64,000 nucleotides of DNA, from positions 3,164,501 to 3,228,500 of the forward strand of contig NZ_CP022655.2 of the NCBI RefSeq assembly GCF_002243345.2. The letters run 5' to 3'. Below the pieces are notes generated by a model. The model made no database searches. It was not told the DNA's origin and was given only the letters and a program-made list of their open reading frames with translations. Every line of letters begins with the position of its first letter. Position 1 is the stretch's first letter. This DNA comes from Paenibacillus sp. RUD330 (lineage in GTDB: Bacteria; Bacillota; Bacilli; Paenibacillales; Paenibacillaceae). The position numbers were made by a program, and so were the translations under genes. This document shows, piece by piece, positions 25,020 through 33,782 of this stretch.

Positions 25020-26441
25020 TCATGTAGAGCCGGCCTCCGGACTTTCCGAGCCTGAAGACGGCTTCTTGGCGCCGGAGTCGGCCGGCGCTCCGCGAGCCTT
25101 GTTTCGCCCGCCGTCCTTGCCGGCTTGCGAGCCTTGATCGGCGCCTTCCTGCCCGTCCTGGCCTCCGGCCTTGTTGGCGCTGTCATCGGCGCCTTCCTGC
25201 CCGTTCCCCGGCTGTCCGCCTCGGCCCGTCCCGGCGCCGCCGGCTGCCTTTCCGGCACCGCTTTGGCCGCCGCCGCTCTGGCCGCCGGCTCCGCGGCCCT
25301 TGGCCTGCCCGCCGGCTCCCGCCTTTCCGCCGCCCTGCCCCGCCTGCCGCTGCGCTTTCTTTTTGACCCAGCCGATTCCCATGACCAGCATGAGCAGCGG
25401 AAGCGCGATCTGGTAATAGGGACTGAATTTCAGGTAGACGGTCATGCCCGTCCATAAATGCTGCGACAGGACAGGCTCCAGGAGGCTCGCCGTGAAGATG
25501 AGCGGAGCCATGACGAGGGCGCCCGCCCGATAGGGAACTCCCCAGGCTGTCCGCAAAGCGATGACCGAACCGAAAAACAGTCCGGTCGCCTTGACGTACA
25601 GCCCGATGTACAGCAGCAGCGTCACGAGAATATCGAGCCGCTCCAGAAAGTTGAACAGCCGGATCTGCTCCACCGCCTCCAGCGTCGGAAGCTCGGCGAG
25701 CCGATACAGCTCCGGACCGAGCACCATGATCAGCACCATGTTGACCGCAATCAGGAACAGCGAGACGCCGGCATAGGCGCCATAAGACATCGCGCCCGTG
25801 GACGGAGAGCGCCTCGCATAGGTCCAGAACATCATCAGCACCATGACCTGTCCGAACGGAAACGACAGGATATCGGGAAACGCCGCGTGCAGGACAGGCC
25901 TGAAGCCATGCTCCAGCACGGGCCGCAGACGGTTGAGGTCGAGCAGGCCCGACGCCAGAAACAGCCCCAGAAGGGAAATGTAGCTGACGGCCAGCACCGG
26001 AATCAGCACTTGGTTGACCCGGAAAAACGCCTCTACTCCCTGCTTCGAGGTGTAGTAGACGATTCCCGTCAGGACCAGCATCGTGCACCACATCGGCGTC
26101 TGCGGCAGCAAGGTGGCGGAGATCAGCTCCCCGAAGTCGCGCACGTTGCGCATCGATTCCAGGGCGAAGACGACAGCCAGCGCCGCGCCGAGCAGGCCGC
26201 CGAGCAGCTTGCCGAAATGCAGCTTGTACAGTCCGGCCAGATTCGTATCGGGGGCCCGGTTGTAGAGCGCGCGGTAGACGAGCAGCAGGCAGAAGCCCGC
26301 GGCGGCGGCGATGCCGATCGCAATCCAGGAATCCTGTCCCGCCTCGGATCCGAGCTCGAACATCGGCGTGCTGCCGATGGTGAACAGCACGAGAAAGACG
26401 GCGATCTGCCCCGCGCTTACGCTTGCTTCCTTGGCTTTCAT
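25020..26441 (-). CDS. Spore germination permease, GerB/GerKB family
   Basis: A 473-residue protein. The first 365 residues form a ten-helix amino-acid-permease-like (APC) domain: ASVSAGQIAVFLVLFTIGSTPMF start, SKQGVEAFFRVNQVLIPVL, and the PFGQVMVLMMFWTYARR block. It is the B subunit of a germinant receptor in the spore inner membrane. The last 105 residues are an unusual hydrophilic tail of Gly, Gln, Ala and Lys, far longer than in typical GerB proteins. ATG 26441 lies 5 bases after the gerC stop, with its ribosome binding site inside gerC. Confidence 0.9.
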   Translation of the reverse strand: MKAKEASVSAGQIAVFLVLFTIGSTPMFELGSEAGQDSWIAIGIAAAAGFCLLLVYRALYNRAPDTNLAGLYKLHFGKLLGGLLGAALAVVFALESMRNVRDFGELISATLLPQTPMWCTMLVLTGIVYYTSKQGVEAFFRVNQVLIPVLAVSYISLLGLFLASGLLDLNRLRPVLEHGFRPVLHAAFPDILSFPFGQVMVLMMFWTYARRSPSTGAMSYGAYAGVSLFLIAVNMVLIMVLGPELYRLAELPTLEAVEQIRLFNFLERLDILVTLLLYIGLYVKATGLFFGSVIALRTAWGVPYRAGALVMAPLIFTASLLEPVLSQHLWTGMTVYLKFSPYYQIALPLLMLVMGIGWVKKKAQRQAGQGGGKAGAGGQAKGRGAGGQSGGGQSGAGKAAGGAGTGRGGQPGNGQEGADDSANKAGGQDGQEGADQGSQAGKDGGRNKARGAPADSGAKKPSSGSESPEAGST

Positions 26442-26445
26442 GCCC

Positions 26446-27684
26446 TCACTTCCTCTCCCGGCTGTCCTCGCTCGCCTGCTCGTAGGAGCGGTTGCTCCGG
26501 CCTGTCTTGATCAGTCCGACATCGACCCTGATCTCGGCTTTCATCTCGGGGTAGAGCCTGCCGTTCCACTCCGAAGCGATTCCTTTCCACGTGCGCGGAT
26601 ACTTCCGCCGCACCGCTTCGCCGATGCCGGCCACATCCGCCTTCAGTCTCTGGGAAGCTTTCAGTCCGTCCTCGATGTCGGATCGGACCTGCTGGCCGAG
26701 CAGGCGCTCGATGCCGGCAACCGCAGCCGGATCATGAAGATTTCCGCCGCATGTATACTCGAACAGGGTTGCGTCCGCCTCGACATTCGCCTGGAGCAGC
26801 CAGCCGTCTCCGCTCCGCGAGGGCTTCATCTTCGTCTTGAGCCCGGTGATCCGGGCGCTGTTGACCTTGGGCCCTCCTTCACGGCATGGAAAGGAGATCG
26901 TCGTCCCGGACACTTCGCTGCGCAGCCAGAGCAGGCCCCGGCTCTCATGCGTGCGGATCCAGCCGATCATATGGTCGTCCCGGAACAAGGCCAGCTTCTG
27001 CAGCCTCACCTTCGAAGGCGTCGACGTGTTCTTGTTCGCGTCCACGTTGCGCACGCCCTCGCCCGATCCGCTGATCGCGATGCCGGGAGCGGCGGAAGCG
27101 TGGAGAGGGCCGAGCAGCTGCAGCAGCATCGAATAGACGGTCTGGGGGCGGAAGTTGCCCCCGCTCTCTTTTTCCAGCGCGATCAGCTTCGTCAGGGCGG
27201 TGCCCGATATCCTCTCCATCGGAAGCAGCTGCTCCAGGATGGGCCGGGCTTCGCCCTCGGTCACGAACACCATGACCGTCTCCCGGGAATTGCCGTTGCG
27301 GAGATAGACGTCGAGCAAGCCGCCGATGCCCTTGCGGGCGGCGCGCTCGCCGATGACGACGACTTGGTTGTGCCCGAAGTAGAGGCTCCGGGACATCTCC
27401 TGCGTCGCCCGGGATACGGCGCCCCGCACGCTGTCTCCTTCCGTGGAGAAGACGTTGACCGGAGATTCCGTCGTGCTCGTGAAGCCGTTCTGGGAAGAGA
27501 TGGCGCTTGGAATGACCAGCTGATAGCTGATTTTCCACTTTCCCTCCTCGGTGAGGTCGATGCCGGTCGCAGAGATGATGCCGAGCTCGTTGAGCTCCTT
27601 CCGGTCCCAGCAGCCGGCAAGCGGAAGGAGCAGCAGCGCCGCCGCCAGCAGCAGCGCCCAACGTCCGACGATGCCCCGGCTCAT
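26446..27684 (-). CDS. Ger(x)C family spore germination lipoprotein
   Basis: A 412-residue C subunit of a germinant receptor. The lipobox is PLAG-Cys25 followed by the diagnostic WDRKELNELGIISATGID. Then come YFGHNQVVVIGERAARKGIGGLLDVYLR and the C-terminal domain up to NGRLYPEMKAEIRVDVGLIKTG. It is anchored to the outer face of the spore inner membrane. Its ATG overlaps the gerA stop (ATGA). Confidence 0.93.
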   Translation of the reverse strand: MSRGIVGRWALLLAAALLLLPLAGCWDRKELNELGIISATGIDLTEEGKWKISYQLVIPSAISSQNGFTSTTESPVNVFSTEGDSVRGAVSRATQEMSRSLYFGHNQVVVIGERAARKGIGGLLDVYLRNGNSRETVMVFVTEGEARPILEQLLPMERISGTALTKLIALEKESGGNFRPQTVYSMLLQLLGPLHASAAPGIAISGSGEGVRNVDANKNTSTPSKVRLQKLALFRDDHMIGWIRTHESRGLLWLRSEVSGTTISFPCREGGPKVNSARITGLKTKMKPSRSGDGWLLQANVEADATLFEYTCGGNLHDPAAVAGIERLLGQQVRSDIEDGLKASQRLKADVAGIGEAVRRKYPRTWKGIASEWNGRLYPEMKAEIRVDVGLIKTGRSNRSYEQASEDSRERK

Positions 27685-29357
27685 GAATTCTGGCGCTTGG
27701 GCTTGCCTCCGGGCTGCCTGCGCCTGCCTCCCTTCTGCGCGATGACCGGCCGTCTGACGAGGCTCCAGCGCGGCGCCCGGACGAACGTATCCTTCCATTC
27801 GCCTTTGACATACGGAGCGACCGGCTTGAGATAGGGCACGCCGAAGGAATACAGGCCGGCGAGGTGGATGATGACGAACAGATCGACCGAGATGATGCCG
27901 ACAAAGCCGAGAATTCCCGCGCTGACCATGAGCAGGAAGCGGATCAGCCGCGCGGCGATGGCGATGTTGATCTGCGGAACGACGAAGTTGGAGATCGCCG
28001 TGAAGGCGACGATGATGACCATCGCCGCGGAGACCAGCCCCGCCTGCACGGCCGCCGTGCCGAGCACGAGCGCTCCTACGATGGAGATCGCCGGTCCGAT
28101 GGCGCGCGGCATGCGGACCCCCGCCTCGCGCAGCACCTCGAAGGTCAGCTCCATCAGGAACGCTTCCACCAAGGCCGGGAAGGGGACCCCCTCGCGCTGC
28201 GCGGACAAGCCGATGAGCAGATTGCTCGGAAGCATTTCCTGATGGAAGGTCGTGATGGCGATATAGAGAGCCGGCAAATGCATGGAAATGAAAAAGGCCG
28301 CGATCCGGATCAGCCGCAGGAAGCTGGCGATGTCGAAGCGCTGATAATGGTCCTCCGGCGATTGGAAAAACCGGAAAAACGTCACGGGACCGAGCAGCAC
28401 GTAAGGGCTGCCGTCGACCACGACCGCGAAATGTCCCTCCAGCAGCCCGGCTGCCGCCTGGTCGGGACGTTCCGTGTTGAGCACGGTCGGGAACGGGGTG
28501 AACGAGGAATCCTGGATGAACTCCTCGATGTAGCCGCTGTCCAGGACGCTGTCGATGTCGATGTCGTCCAGGCGACTGCGCGCCTCCTGCACGATCTCGG
28601 CATCCGCGATGCCGCTCATGTACAGCAGAGACACCTCCGTGCATGTCTCCCGCCCGATGCGCCGCGACTCCACCGTCAGCCTCTCCGAGCGGATGATTCT
28701 GCGGATGAGGCCGACATTCGTCTGGGCCGACTCCGTGAACGCATGCTGGGGTCCCCGGATGACCGTCTGGGCCGTCGGTTCGCCGACAGGGCGGGTTTCC
28801 CCGCCCGCAGCCTCCGCCGCCACGGCTTCGTCGCTGCCTTCGACGAGCAGCAGGCAGCAGCCGAGCAGCAGCGCGTCGAGCGCTCCTTCCAGCGTCCGCA
28901 CCGGCTCCGTCAGGCCGGTGGAGATCACGTTCAGGCGCAGCCGCTGGATGCGCTCCTTGAGCCGGCCCCTTCCCTTGAAGCTGCCGGGCTCCGCTTCCTC
29001 CGCCGCCTGCAGCGGCTCAAGGACGTTCTTGCGGATCGCCTCCTCGTCCACGATTCCCTGCACATACAGCGCGGCCAGCTGGACGCCGGGCAGAGCCCCG
29101 CTGGACAGCAGCCGCAGGCGCAGGTCTCCGCTGTGATGGAACTGCATGCGGATCGCATGGGCGTTGGCGGCCAGCGACGGGCTCAGCGCGGTGGCCGTCT
29201 TCCTCCTTCCGAGAGGAGGGGGCTTCGGCGCGCCGCCGTTGCCGCCGCCGGCTCTTCCTTTGCCGTCCTTGCCGCCGCTTGCCCCGGCGCCCCCGCTGCT
29301 TTGGCTGCCGCTTGCGCTGTTTTCCGCCGAGCCGTTTCCGCTTTGGGCTGCAGACAA
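27681..29357 (-). CDS. Spore germination protein, GerA family
   Basis: A 558-residue A subunit. After a 60-residue Ser/Gly/Lys-rich start come a soluble N-terminal domain, then VDGSPYVLLGPVTFFRFFQSPEDHYQRF, then about five membrane helices with the family block STMHLPALYIAITTFHQEMLPSNLL (here beginning FISMHL) and REAGVRMPRAIGPAISIVGALVLG. It forms the germinant channel with the B and C subunits. The start is TTG at 29357 after GGGAGGGG. Confidence 0.93.
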   Translation of the reverse strand: MSAAQSGNGSAENSASGSQSSGGAGASGGKDGKGRAGGGNGGAPKPPPLGRRKTATALSPSLAANAHAIRMQFHHSGDLRLRLLSSGALPGVQLAALYVQGIVDEEAIRKNVLEPLQAAEEAEPGSFKGRGRLKERIQRLRLNVISTGLTEPVRTLEGALDALLLGCCLLLVEGSDEAVAAEAAGGETRPVGEPTAQTVIRGPQHAFTESAQTNVGLIRRIIRSERLTVESRRIGRETCTEVSLLYMSGIADAEIVQEARSRLDDIDIDSVLDSGYIEEFIQDSSFTPFPTVLNTERPDQAAAGLLEGHFAVVVDGSPYVLLGPVTFFRFFQSPEDHYQRFDIASFLRLIRIAAFFISMHLPALYIAITTFHQEMLPSNLLIGLSAQREGVPFPALVEAFLMELTFEVLREAGVRMPRAIGPAISIVGALVLGTAAVQAGLVSAAMVIIVAFTAISNFVVPQINIAIAARLIRFLLMVSAGILGFVGIISVDLFVIIHLAGLYSFGVPYLKPVAPYVKGEWKDTFVRAPRWSLVRRPVIAQKGGRRRQPGGKPKRQNS

Positions 29358-29361
29358 AACA

Positions 29362-29406
29362 AACCCCTCCCTTATCCAGAATGACCTTATTCTGGGCAGA
29401 GAGGGG
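29362..29406 (-). promoter_or_regulatory. Leader hairpin covering the gerA ribosome binding site
   Basis: On the minus strand CCCCTC pairs with the GAGGGG of the ribosome binding site, around an inner CCAGAAT...ATTCTGG stem. If it forms, it would hide the start region of the operon's first gene. Confidence 0.5.
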
Positions 29407-29463
29407 CTTAATTATCCGTCCGCCCTCCTGGCGGGCTGCCGGCTTCAATCGGGATGCCGTTTT

Positions 29464-30102
29464 TCAGCTTCCTTCCTTCTGCCGCAAATTCGCTACGACC
29501 CCGATCATCGCCGTCAGCCCCTGCAGCATCATCTCCTGCGGCATGAACGGGACCGAAGGCTGCGCGGCCGCCATCTCCGCCGAGGCGGGAAAATGCACGA
29601 ACCCGGCCAAGACCGGAAGTCCGAGGCTGCGGATGTGATGGAGCGCCCGGTACATCGTGTTGTTGCATATGTAGGTTCCGGCTGTATTGGAAATTTCGCA
29701 GGGGATGCCGAGCTCCGCCAGACGCTGCGTCATGGCGCGCACCGGCAGCGTGGAGAACAGTCCGTCCGGCCCCTCCTCGGCAATCGGCTCGTCGGAAGGC
29801 CGGGCGCCCCGGTTGTCGCCATGCGAACGGACCGGGACATCCTTGACGTTCACGGCGATCCGCTCCGGCGTAATGGCCGTGCGGCCCTTGGCCAGTCCGC
29901 ATGCGATGACGGCATGAGGCTTGAACGCGTCCATCTCTCCGATGAGCCGGTCGCCGCATTCGTCGAAATGAACCGGAAGCAGCACCGTGCGAAGCTCCAC
30001 GCCCTCGAGACGCTCCTCCTTCAGCTTCTCCATCAGCCAGCCGGTCGGATTGACGTCGTCGCCTCCGAACGGCTCGAAGCCGGATACCAGCACCTTGATC
30101 AT
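29464..30102 (-). CDS. pcp: Pyroglutamyl-peptidase I
   Basis: A 212-residue cysteine peptidase (C15) that removes N-terminal pyroglutamate. The catalytic triad is visible: Glu80 (TPERIAVNV), Cys146 (NTAGTYICNN) and His170 (GFVHFP). The N-terminal VSGFEPFGGDDVNPT motif is typical. ATG 30102 follows AAAGGAGAG. Length and motifs are normal. Confidence 0.95.
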   Translation of the reverse strand: MIKVLVSGFEPFGGDDVNPTGWLMEKLKEERLEGVELRTVLLPVHFDECGDRLIGEMDAFKPHAVIACGLAKGRTAITPERIAVNVKDVPVRSHGDNRGARPSDEPIAEEGPDGLFSTLPVRAMTQRLAELGIPCEISNTAGTYICNNTMYRALHHIRSLGLPVLAGFVHFPASAEMAAAQPSVPFMPQEMMLQGLTAMIGVVANLRQKEGS

Positions 30103-30215
30103 ATGCGCCCACTCTCCTTTTCTTTTCCATAGTAAGACATGCCGGCTCCGCAGGGAACCCGCACGGCCTCACATAGCCGCCCCGCGCATGCCCGATAGGA
30201 TGCGCTCTTCGGCCG

Positions 30216-30705
30216 CTAATTCCTGATCCAGCCTTCAGCATGATCTTCCACAAAGCGAATTTCGTTCTCATCATGCGCCAGATGTCCCTCATCGACCATT
30301 TTTTGAAAGGCTGGATTCCCTTCGGCGGCACCGGTCTTCAATGTCTCGCATAGTGCCGTCAGGCGCTGAACGATCCACTTCGGCAAATCATCGGGTACAG
30401 GCATTCCATAGGATTCGAAAAACAGCCGAATTCTGCGGCGGCGTCCTTTCGTCCGACCACATGTACGGCTGAAGGTCGGGATAGCCGTTTCCTGGAACCT
30501 CTCCAGAAGCAAAGGTCAATATTTCACGATCGGAGGAATCGATTCCCAGAAATCTTGGCGCTCCCTCGAACCCTCGTTGCTCCAGCTGTCTCAGAAGCCG
30601 ATGGACAGAAGGACTCCAATAGCCGGTCGGGCGGCGTACGGTGTCCGCCATGCGGACAATGTGATTGATATTGCCGCCTTTTAACACTTCCTCATCCTGA
30701 GCCAC
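30216..30705 (-). pseudogene. Aminoglycoside-phosphotransferase-like gene broken by an internal deletion and frameshift
   Basis: Two pieces in different frames form one family. The 5' piece (GTG 30705, after GGGAGG) has INHIVRMADTVRRPTGYWSP, then RFLGIDSSDREILTFASGEVPGN and PYMWSDE, the N-lobe of APH-type kinases. From about 30430 the other frame gives RLFFESYG, LCETLKTGAAEGNPAFQKMVDEGHL and ENEIRFVEDH, the C-terminal end. The catalytic middle with HGDxxPxN is gone, about 130 residues judged from memory of the family, and the frame shifts at the join (30428-30444). It cannot make an active kinase. Confidence 0.8.
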
Positions 30706-30819
30706 GCCATTTCGCCTCCCGCTTTTCACAAAGTACACGTATTGCAGCCGGCTTCATGATACACTAGATCCCAATGTTTATGGTATCGGTTTGATGAAAA
30801 AGCACAAAGGATGGGGCCT

Positions 30820-31803
30820 ATGGAAGGACAAAGCATTTGTTTTCATGCATTCGGCGAACCGCAGGACGTCTTGGCCGTGGAACAGCGGACCGCTGCCCGC
30901 CTGGAGCCGGATGAGATTCTGGTGGAGATGATCGCCCGCCCGATCAATCCGTCGGACTTGATCCCGATCCGCGGCGCTTACCGGCACCGTATCCCGCTGC
31001 CGTGCATACCGGGCTATGAGGGCGTGGGATCCGTCATCGCGGTTGGCAGCAGAGTGCAGAAATCCATGCTGGGCAAGCGTGTATTGCCCCTTCGGGGAGA
31101 AGGGACCTGGCAGCAATACGTAAAGGCTTCTTCCTCCTTGTCTGTCGAGGTCCCCCATTTCATCCCGGATGATGATGCTTCCCGATCCTACATCAATCCT
31201 CTCACGGCATGGATCATTTGCAAGGAGCTTCTGGAGCGCTCCCCGGATTCCTTCTTGCTCGTCAATGCGTGCAGCTCTGCGATCGGACGGATTTTCGCCC
31301 AATTGTCGGCTGTTTTCGGATACAGGCTCATCGCCGTCGTGCGGAGCTCGGACTCTACGCAAGAACTGCTGCAATTAGGAGCGCGGCATGTGGTCGACGG
31401 TTCGGAGAGCGGAGTCTATGACACGGTGATGGACATAACGATGGGGCGGGGCGTCGCGGCCGCGATCGATTCCGTCGGCGGAGGAGAAGGCTATGATCTT
31501 GCGCGCGCTGTCCGGCGGGGCGGCCTTTTTGTGTCCATCGGGCTGCTGTCAGGGCTGCAAGTGGATTGGAAGCGAATCGCGATGGAGCTTGATGTCCGAT
31601 CGAAACTGTTTCATCTGCGGCATTGGCTGCAAGGGATCTCCGTCGAGGAATGGCAACACTCCTTCCTGCAAATTTTCGCATTGCTTCGTCAAAAGCAGCT
31701 CGTCCTGGGAAATATTGAAGCGAGGTATCCTTTGGCCGAGATTGCAAAAGCGGTGCAGGCAGCCGAACGATCGGGACGGCAAGGGAAACTGCTGCTGACA
31801 TGA
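30820..31803 (+). CDS. Medium-chain dehydrogenase/reductase (quinone oxidoreductase-like)
   Basis: A 327-residue NAD(P)H-dependent oxidoreductase. The GroES-like N-domain has the RPINPSDLIPIRGAY and PCIPGYEGVGSVIAVGS motifs; the Rossmann region has NACSSAIGRIFAQLSAVFGYRLIAVVRS in place of the usual AAAGGVG. The C-terminal GKLLLT is typical. No structural-zinc cysteine cluster is seen, so it belongs to the zinc-free quinone/enoyl reductase branch. AAAGGATGGGG fits the ATG at 30820 better than the one at 30811. Confidence 0.85.
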   Translation: MEGQSICFHAFGEPQDVLAVEQRTAARLEPDEILVEMIARPINPSDLIPIRGAYRHRIPLPCIPGYEGVGSVIAVGSRVQKSMLGKRVLPLRGEGTWQQYVKASSSLSVEVPHFIPDDDASRSYINPLTAWIICKELLERSPDSFLLVNACSSAIGRIFAQLSAVFGYRLIAVVRSSDSTQELLQLGARHVVDGSESGVYDTVMDITMGRGVAAAIDSVGGGEGYDLARAVRRGGLFVSIGLLSGLQVDWKRIAMELDVRSKLFHLRHWLQGISVEEWQHSFLQIFALLRQKQLVLGNIEARYPLAEIAKAVQAAERSGRQGKLLLT

Positions 31804-31833
31804 TGGAATCCATTCCGCGGATCAGCTCAACAG

Positions 31834-31922
31834 GCCAGGGTGTGCAATCCCGATCGAAGCGAAGTGAGCGCACACCCTGACGCAACAAAGGAGCCGTCTG
31901 CCCCGGGCAAACGGCTCCTTGC
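31834..31922. terminator. Two adjacent hairpins between converging genes
   Basis: First hairpin: CAGGGTGTGC (31836-31845) with GCACACCCTG (31870-31879). Second hairpin: AAGGAGCCGT (31888-31897) with ACGGCTCCTT (31911-31920), followed by GCTTTGT on the plus strand. They probably end the oxidoreductase transcript and the SOS operon transcript. Confidence 0.65.
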
Positions 31923-31943
31923 TTTGTCGCGCCTCATTCGGCT

Positions 31944-32420
31944 TCACTTCCCCGCTCCGCCCTTCAGCAGCTCGCCGATCTCCGTCGTGTAACGGGACAG
32001 CTGCCAGCTGATCTCCGAGCGCATGACCTCCCGCGTCATGCCGAAATGCTCCTCGTAGCCCCGGCAGTAATAGCGGTGGTACACGACCGAGTTCGACTGC
32101 TCCTCCGCGAGGATGCGGATGTTGCGCGCCTTGAGCTCCCGCCGCAGGGCGTACAGGTCCTGCATGATCCGGTCCAGCACCCGATGGCCCGCCATCCCGT
32201 ACAGGCGCCGCATCAGATTGGACGAGTTCTCGAGCTCGGACAGGCTTTTCTGGACCATCTTCTCCATATGGGGCAGCAGGATGTAATCCCGGATCATGAC
32301 GCGCTCCTCCGCCGTCGTCACCTTGGCCTCCCGGGCGGAATGCTGCCCGTCGTACTGCTCCACATGCTCTGTCAGCAGCATCTTGGACTTCCAGCGCTCG
32401 TTGCCGTCCAGCTTGCTCAT
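31944..32420 (-). CDS. Conserved protein of unknown function in an SOS operon
   Basis: A 158-residue, highly charged, mainly helical protein with no domain I can name. It starts MSKLDGNERWKSKMLL; later segments are VMIRDYILLPHMEKMV, ALRRELKARNIRIL, and a basic-aromatic stretch VVYHRYYCRGYEEHF. Its ATG overlaps the stop of the Y-family polymerase (ATGA), so both are made together under LexA control. It occupies the place that a YolD-like partner takes beside UvrX-type polymerases in Bacillus. I recall similar proteins beside such polymerases in Paenibacillus. Confidence 0.75.
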   Translation of the reverse strand: MSKLDGNERWKSKMLLTEHVEQYDGQHSAREAKVTTAEERVMIRDYILLPHMEKMVQKSLSELENSSNLMRRLYGMAGHRVLDRIMQDLYALRRELKARNIRILAEEQSNSVVYHRYYCRGYEEHFGMTREVMRSEISWQLSRYTTEIGELLKGGAGK

Positions 32421-33670
32421 TTGTAATGCCCCCCAATTTGTTCGGCCCGCTCGCGGGCCACGCCCGATTCCAGCAGCGAGGAAGCCCGCATGATGGCATC
32501 GGATCCGAACCGCTGCTTGATCCGGTCGATCGTCTTCTCCTTGCTGTACGCCCGGGTGCGGTCCTCGAACAGCGTCAGCTGCATGACGCTGTCATCCGTC
32601 AGTCCGGACAGGGAGATGTTCAGCCGGCCCACCGGCAGGCCGCTCCAATGCCGGACGAACAGCTCCCGCACCGCCGCGGCGACCTCATGCGTCAGCGAGG
32701 TCGGCTGGGGCAGCGTCAGCTGGCGGCTGAACCAGGACGAGCGCTCGCCGTCGGTCTCCATGGCGGCGACCGAGACGACCGAGCCCATGCAGCCATGCCG
32801 CCTCGTGCGCTGGCATACCTCCACGACGAGCTCCAGCAGCACGACCTCGATGTCCGGCAGATGGCGGTACAGCCGCCAGCGCAGCGCCTTGCCGTGGCTG
32901 ACCGACTTGAGCTGATGGCGGATGCCGGTCACGACCGGGCTGGGATCGATCCCTCTCGCCGTCTGCCAGTAATAGCCCGCCTGGATGTCGCTCTGCTTGC
33001 CCATCTCCAGCCGCATCCGCCGCTTGAACTCGGAGAAGTCCAGCCGCGCGATGTCCCCGATCGTATTCAGCCCCATCCGCGTGAAATGCCGCGTCATCCG
33101 CGAGGCCACCATGAACATCTGGTGCACGGGCAGCGTCCACAGCGTCGACTCCAGCTTGCCGGGGTTCAGCTCGAAGACGCCCTCCGGGCTTTTCTTGGCG
33201 TAATTGTCCGTCGCCATCTTGGCGAGGATCTTGGTGGGGCCGATGCCGACCCTCGACCAGATGCCCGTGGACAGCTGGATATGGTTCTGGATATTGCGCG
33301 CCATCTCGTCCGGCGAGCCGTAGTAGCCTGCCGAGCCGGTCACGTCGAGGAACTGCTCGTCGATGCTGTAAGGCTCCACGAGATCGGTGTACGTCTCGAA
33401 TATCTTCGTGATGAACAGGGACACTTCGATATACATGGCCATCCGCGGCCGGATGACGACCAGCTCCGGGCAGTGGGCCAGCGCCTCGCCGACCCGCGAG
33501 GCCGTCGTCACGCCGCGGGCCTTGGCCATCGGGCAGGCGGCCAGCACGATGCCGTTCATCCGGGACGGGTCGCCCACGGCAACCGGCTTGTCGTGATATT
33601 CGGGATGCGCCGCCTTCTCTACCGAAGCGTAGAACGACTGGCAGTCTGCCAGCATGATCACTCTCTCCAC
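32417..33670 (-). CDS. Y-family DNA polymerase (DinB/UvrX type), SOS-regulated
   Basis: A 417-residue translesion polymerase. The start is GTG 33670, directly after AGGAGGTGCCCG. The catalytic acids are Asp9 (VIMLADCQSFYASVEK) and Asp104-Glu105 (YSIDEQFLD). SRVGIGPTKILAKMATDNYAKK marks the palm/thumb, and NTIGDIARLD the helix-hairpin-helix. The little finger follows, with a LTLFEDRTRAYSKEK segment near the C-terminus that resembles a QLTLF-type beta-clamp motif. Two LexA boxes lie upstream, so it should be induced by DNA damage and copy lesions at low fidelity. Confidence 0.92.
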   Translation of the reverse strand: MERVIMLADCQSFYASVEKAAHPEYHDKPVAVGDPSRMNGIVLAACPMAKARGVTTASRVGEALAHCPELVVIRPRMAMYIEVSLFITKIFETYTDLVEPYSIDEQFLDVTGSAGYYGSPDEMARNIQNHIQLSTGIWSRVGIGPTKILAKMATDNYAKKSPEGVFELNPGKLESTLWTLPVHQMFMVASRMTRHFTRMGLNTIGDIARLDFSEFKRRMRLEMGKQSDIQAGYYWQTARGIDPSPVVTGIRHQLKSVSHGKALRWRLYRHLPDIEVVLLELVVEVCQRTRRHGCMGSVVSVAAMETDGERSSWFSRQLTLPQPTSLTHEVAAAVRELFVRHWSGLPVGRLNISLSGLTDDSVMQLTLFEDRTRAYSKEKTIDRIKQRFGSDAIMRASSLLESGVARERAEQIGGHYK

Positions 33671-33728
33671 CGGGCACCTCCTGTTCTGCGGGAGCGGGCT
33701 CGCGGAGACTTCCCCTCTCCCTGCCGAT

Positions 33729-33742
33729 CGAATGTATGTTCG
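33729..33742. promoter_or_regulatory. LexA (SOS) box 1
   Basis: CGAATGTATGTTCG, one base away from the Bacillus consensus CGAAC-N4-GTTCG. It lies about 60 bases before the polymerase GTG, just downstream of the predicted transcription start. Confidence 0.82.
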
Positions 33743-33768
33743 CATCTTGCTCTAGACGTATTATATAC

Positions 33769-33782
33769 CGAATGTATGTTCC
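33769..33782. promoter_or_regulatory. LexA (SOS) box 2, in the promoter spacer
   Basis: CGAATGTATGTTCC shares twelve-plus bases with box 1. On the minus strand it falls between TTGCAT (-35) and TATATA (-10) with a 17-bp spacer, so LexA bound here would block RNA polymerase. Confidence 0.8.

Noticed and set aside
29281-30331. Overlapping frames of more than 110 codons around pcp
   Set aside because: Out-of-phase readings of pcp, which carries an intact catalytic triad.
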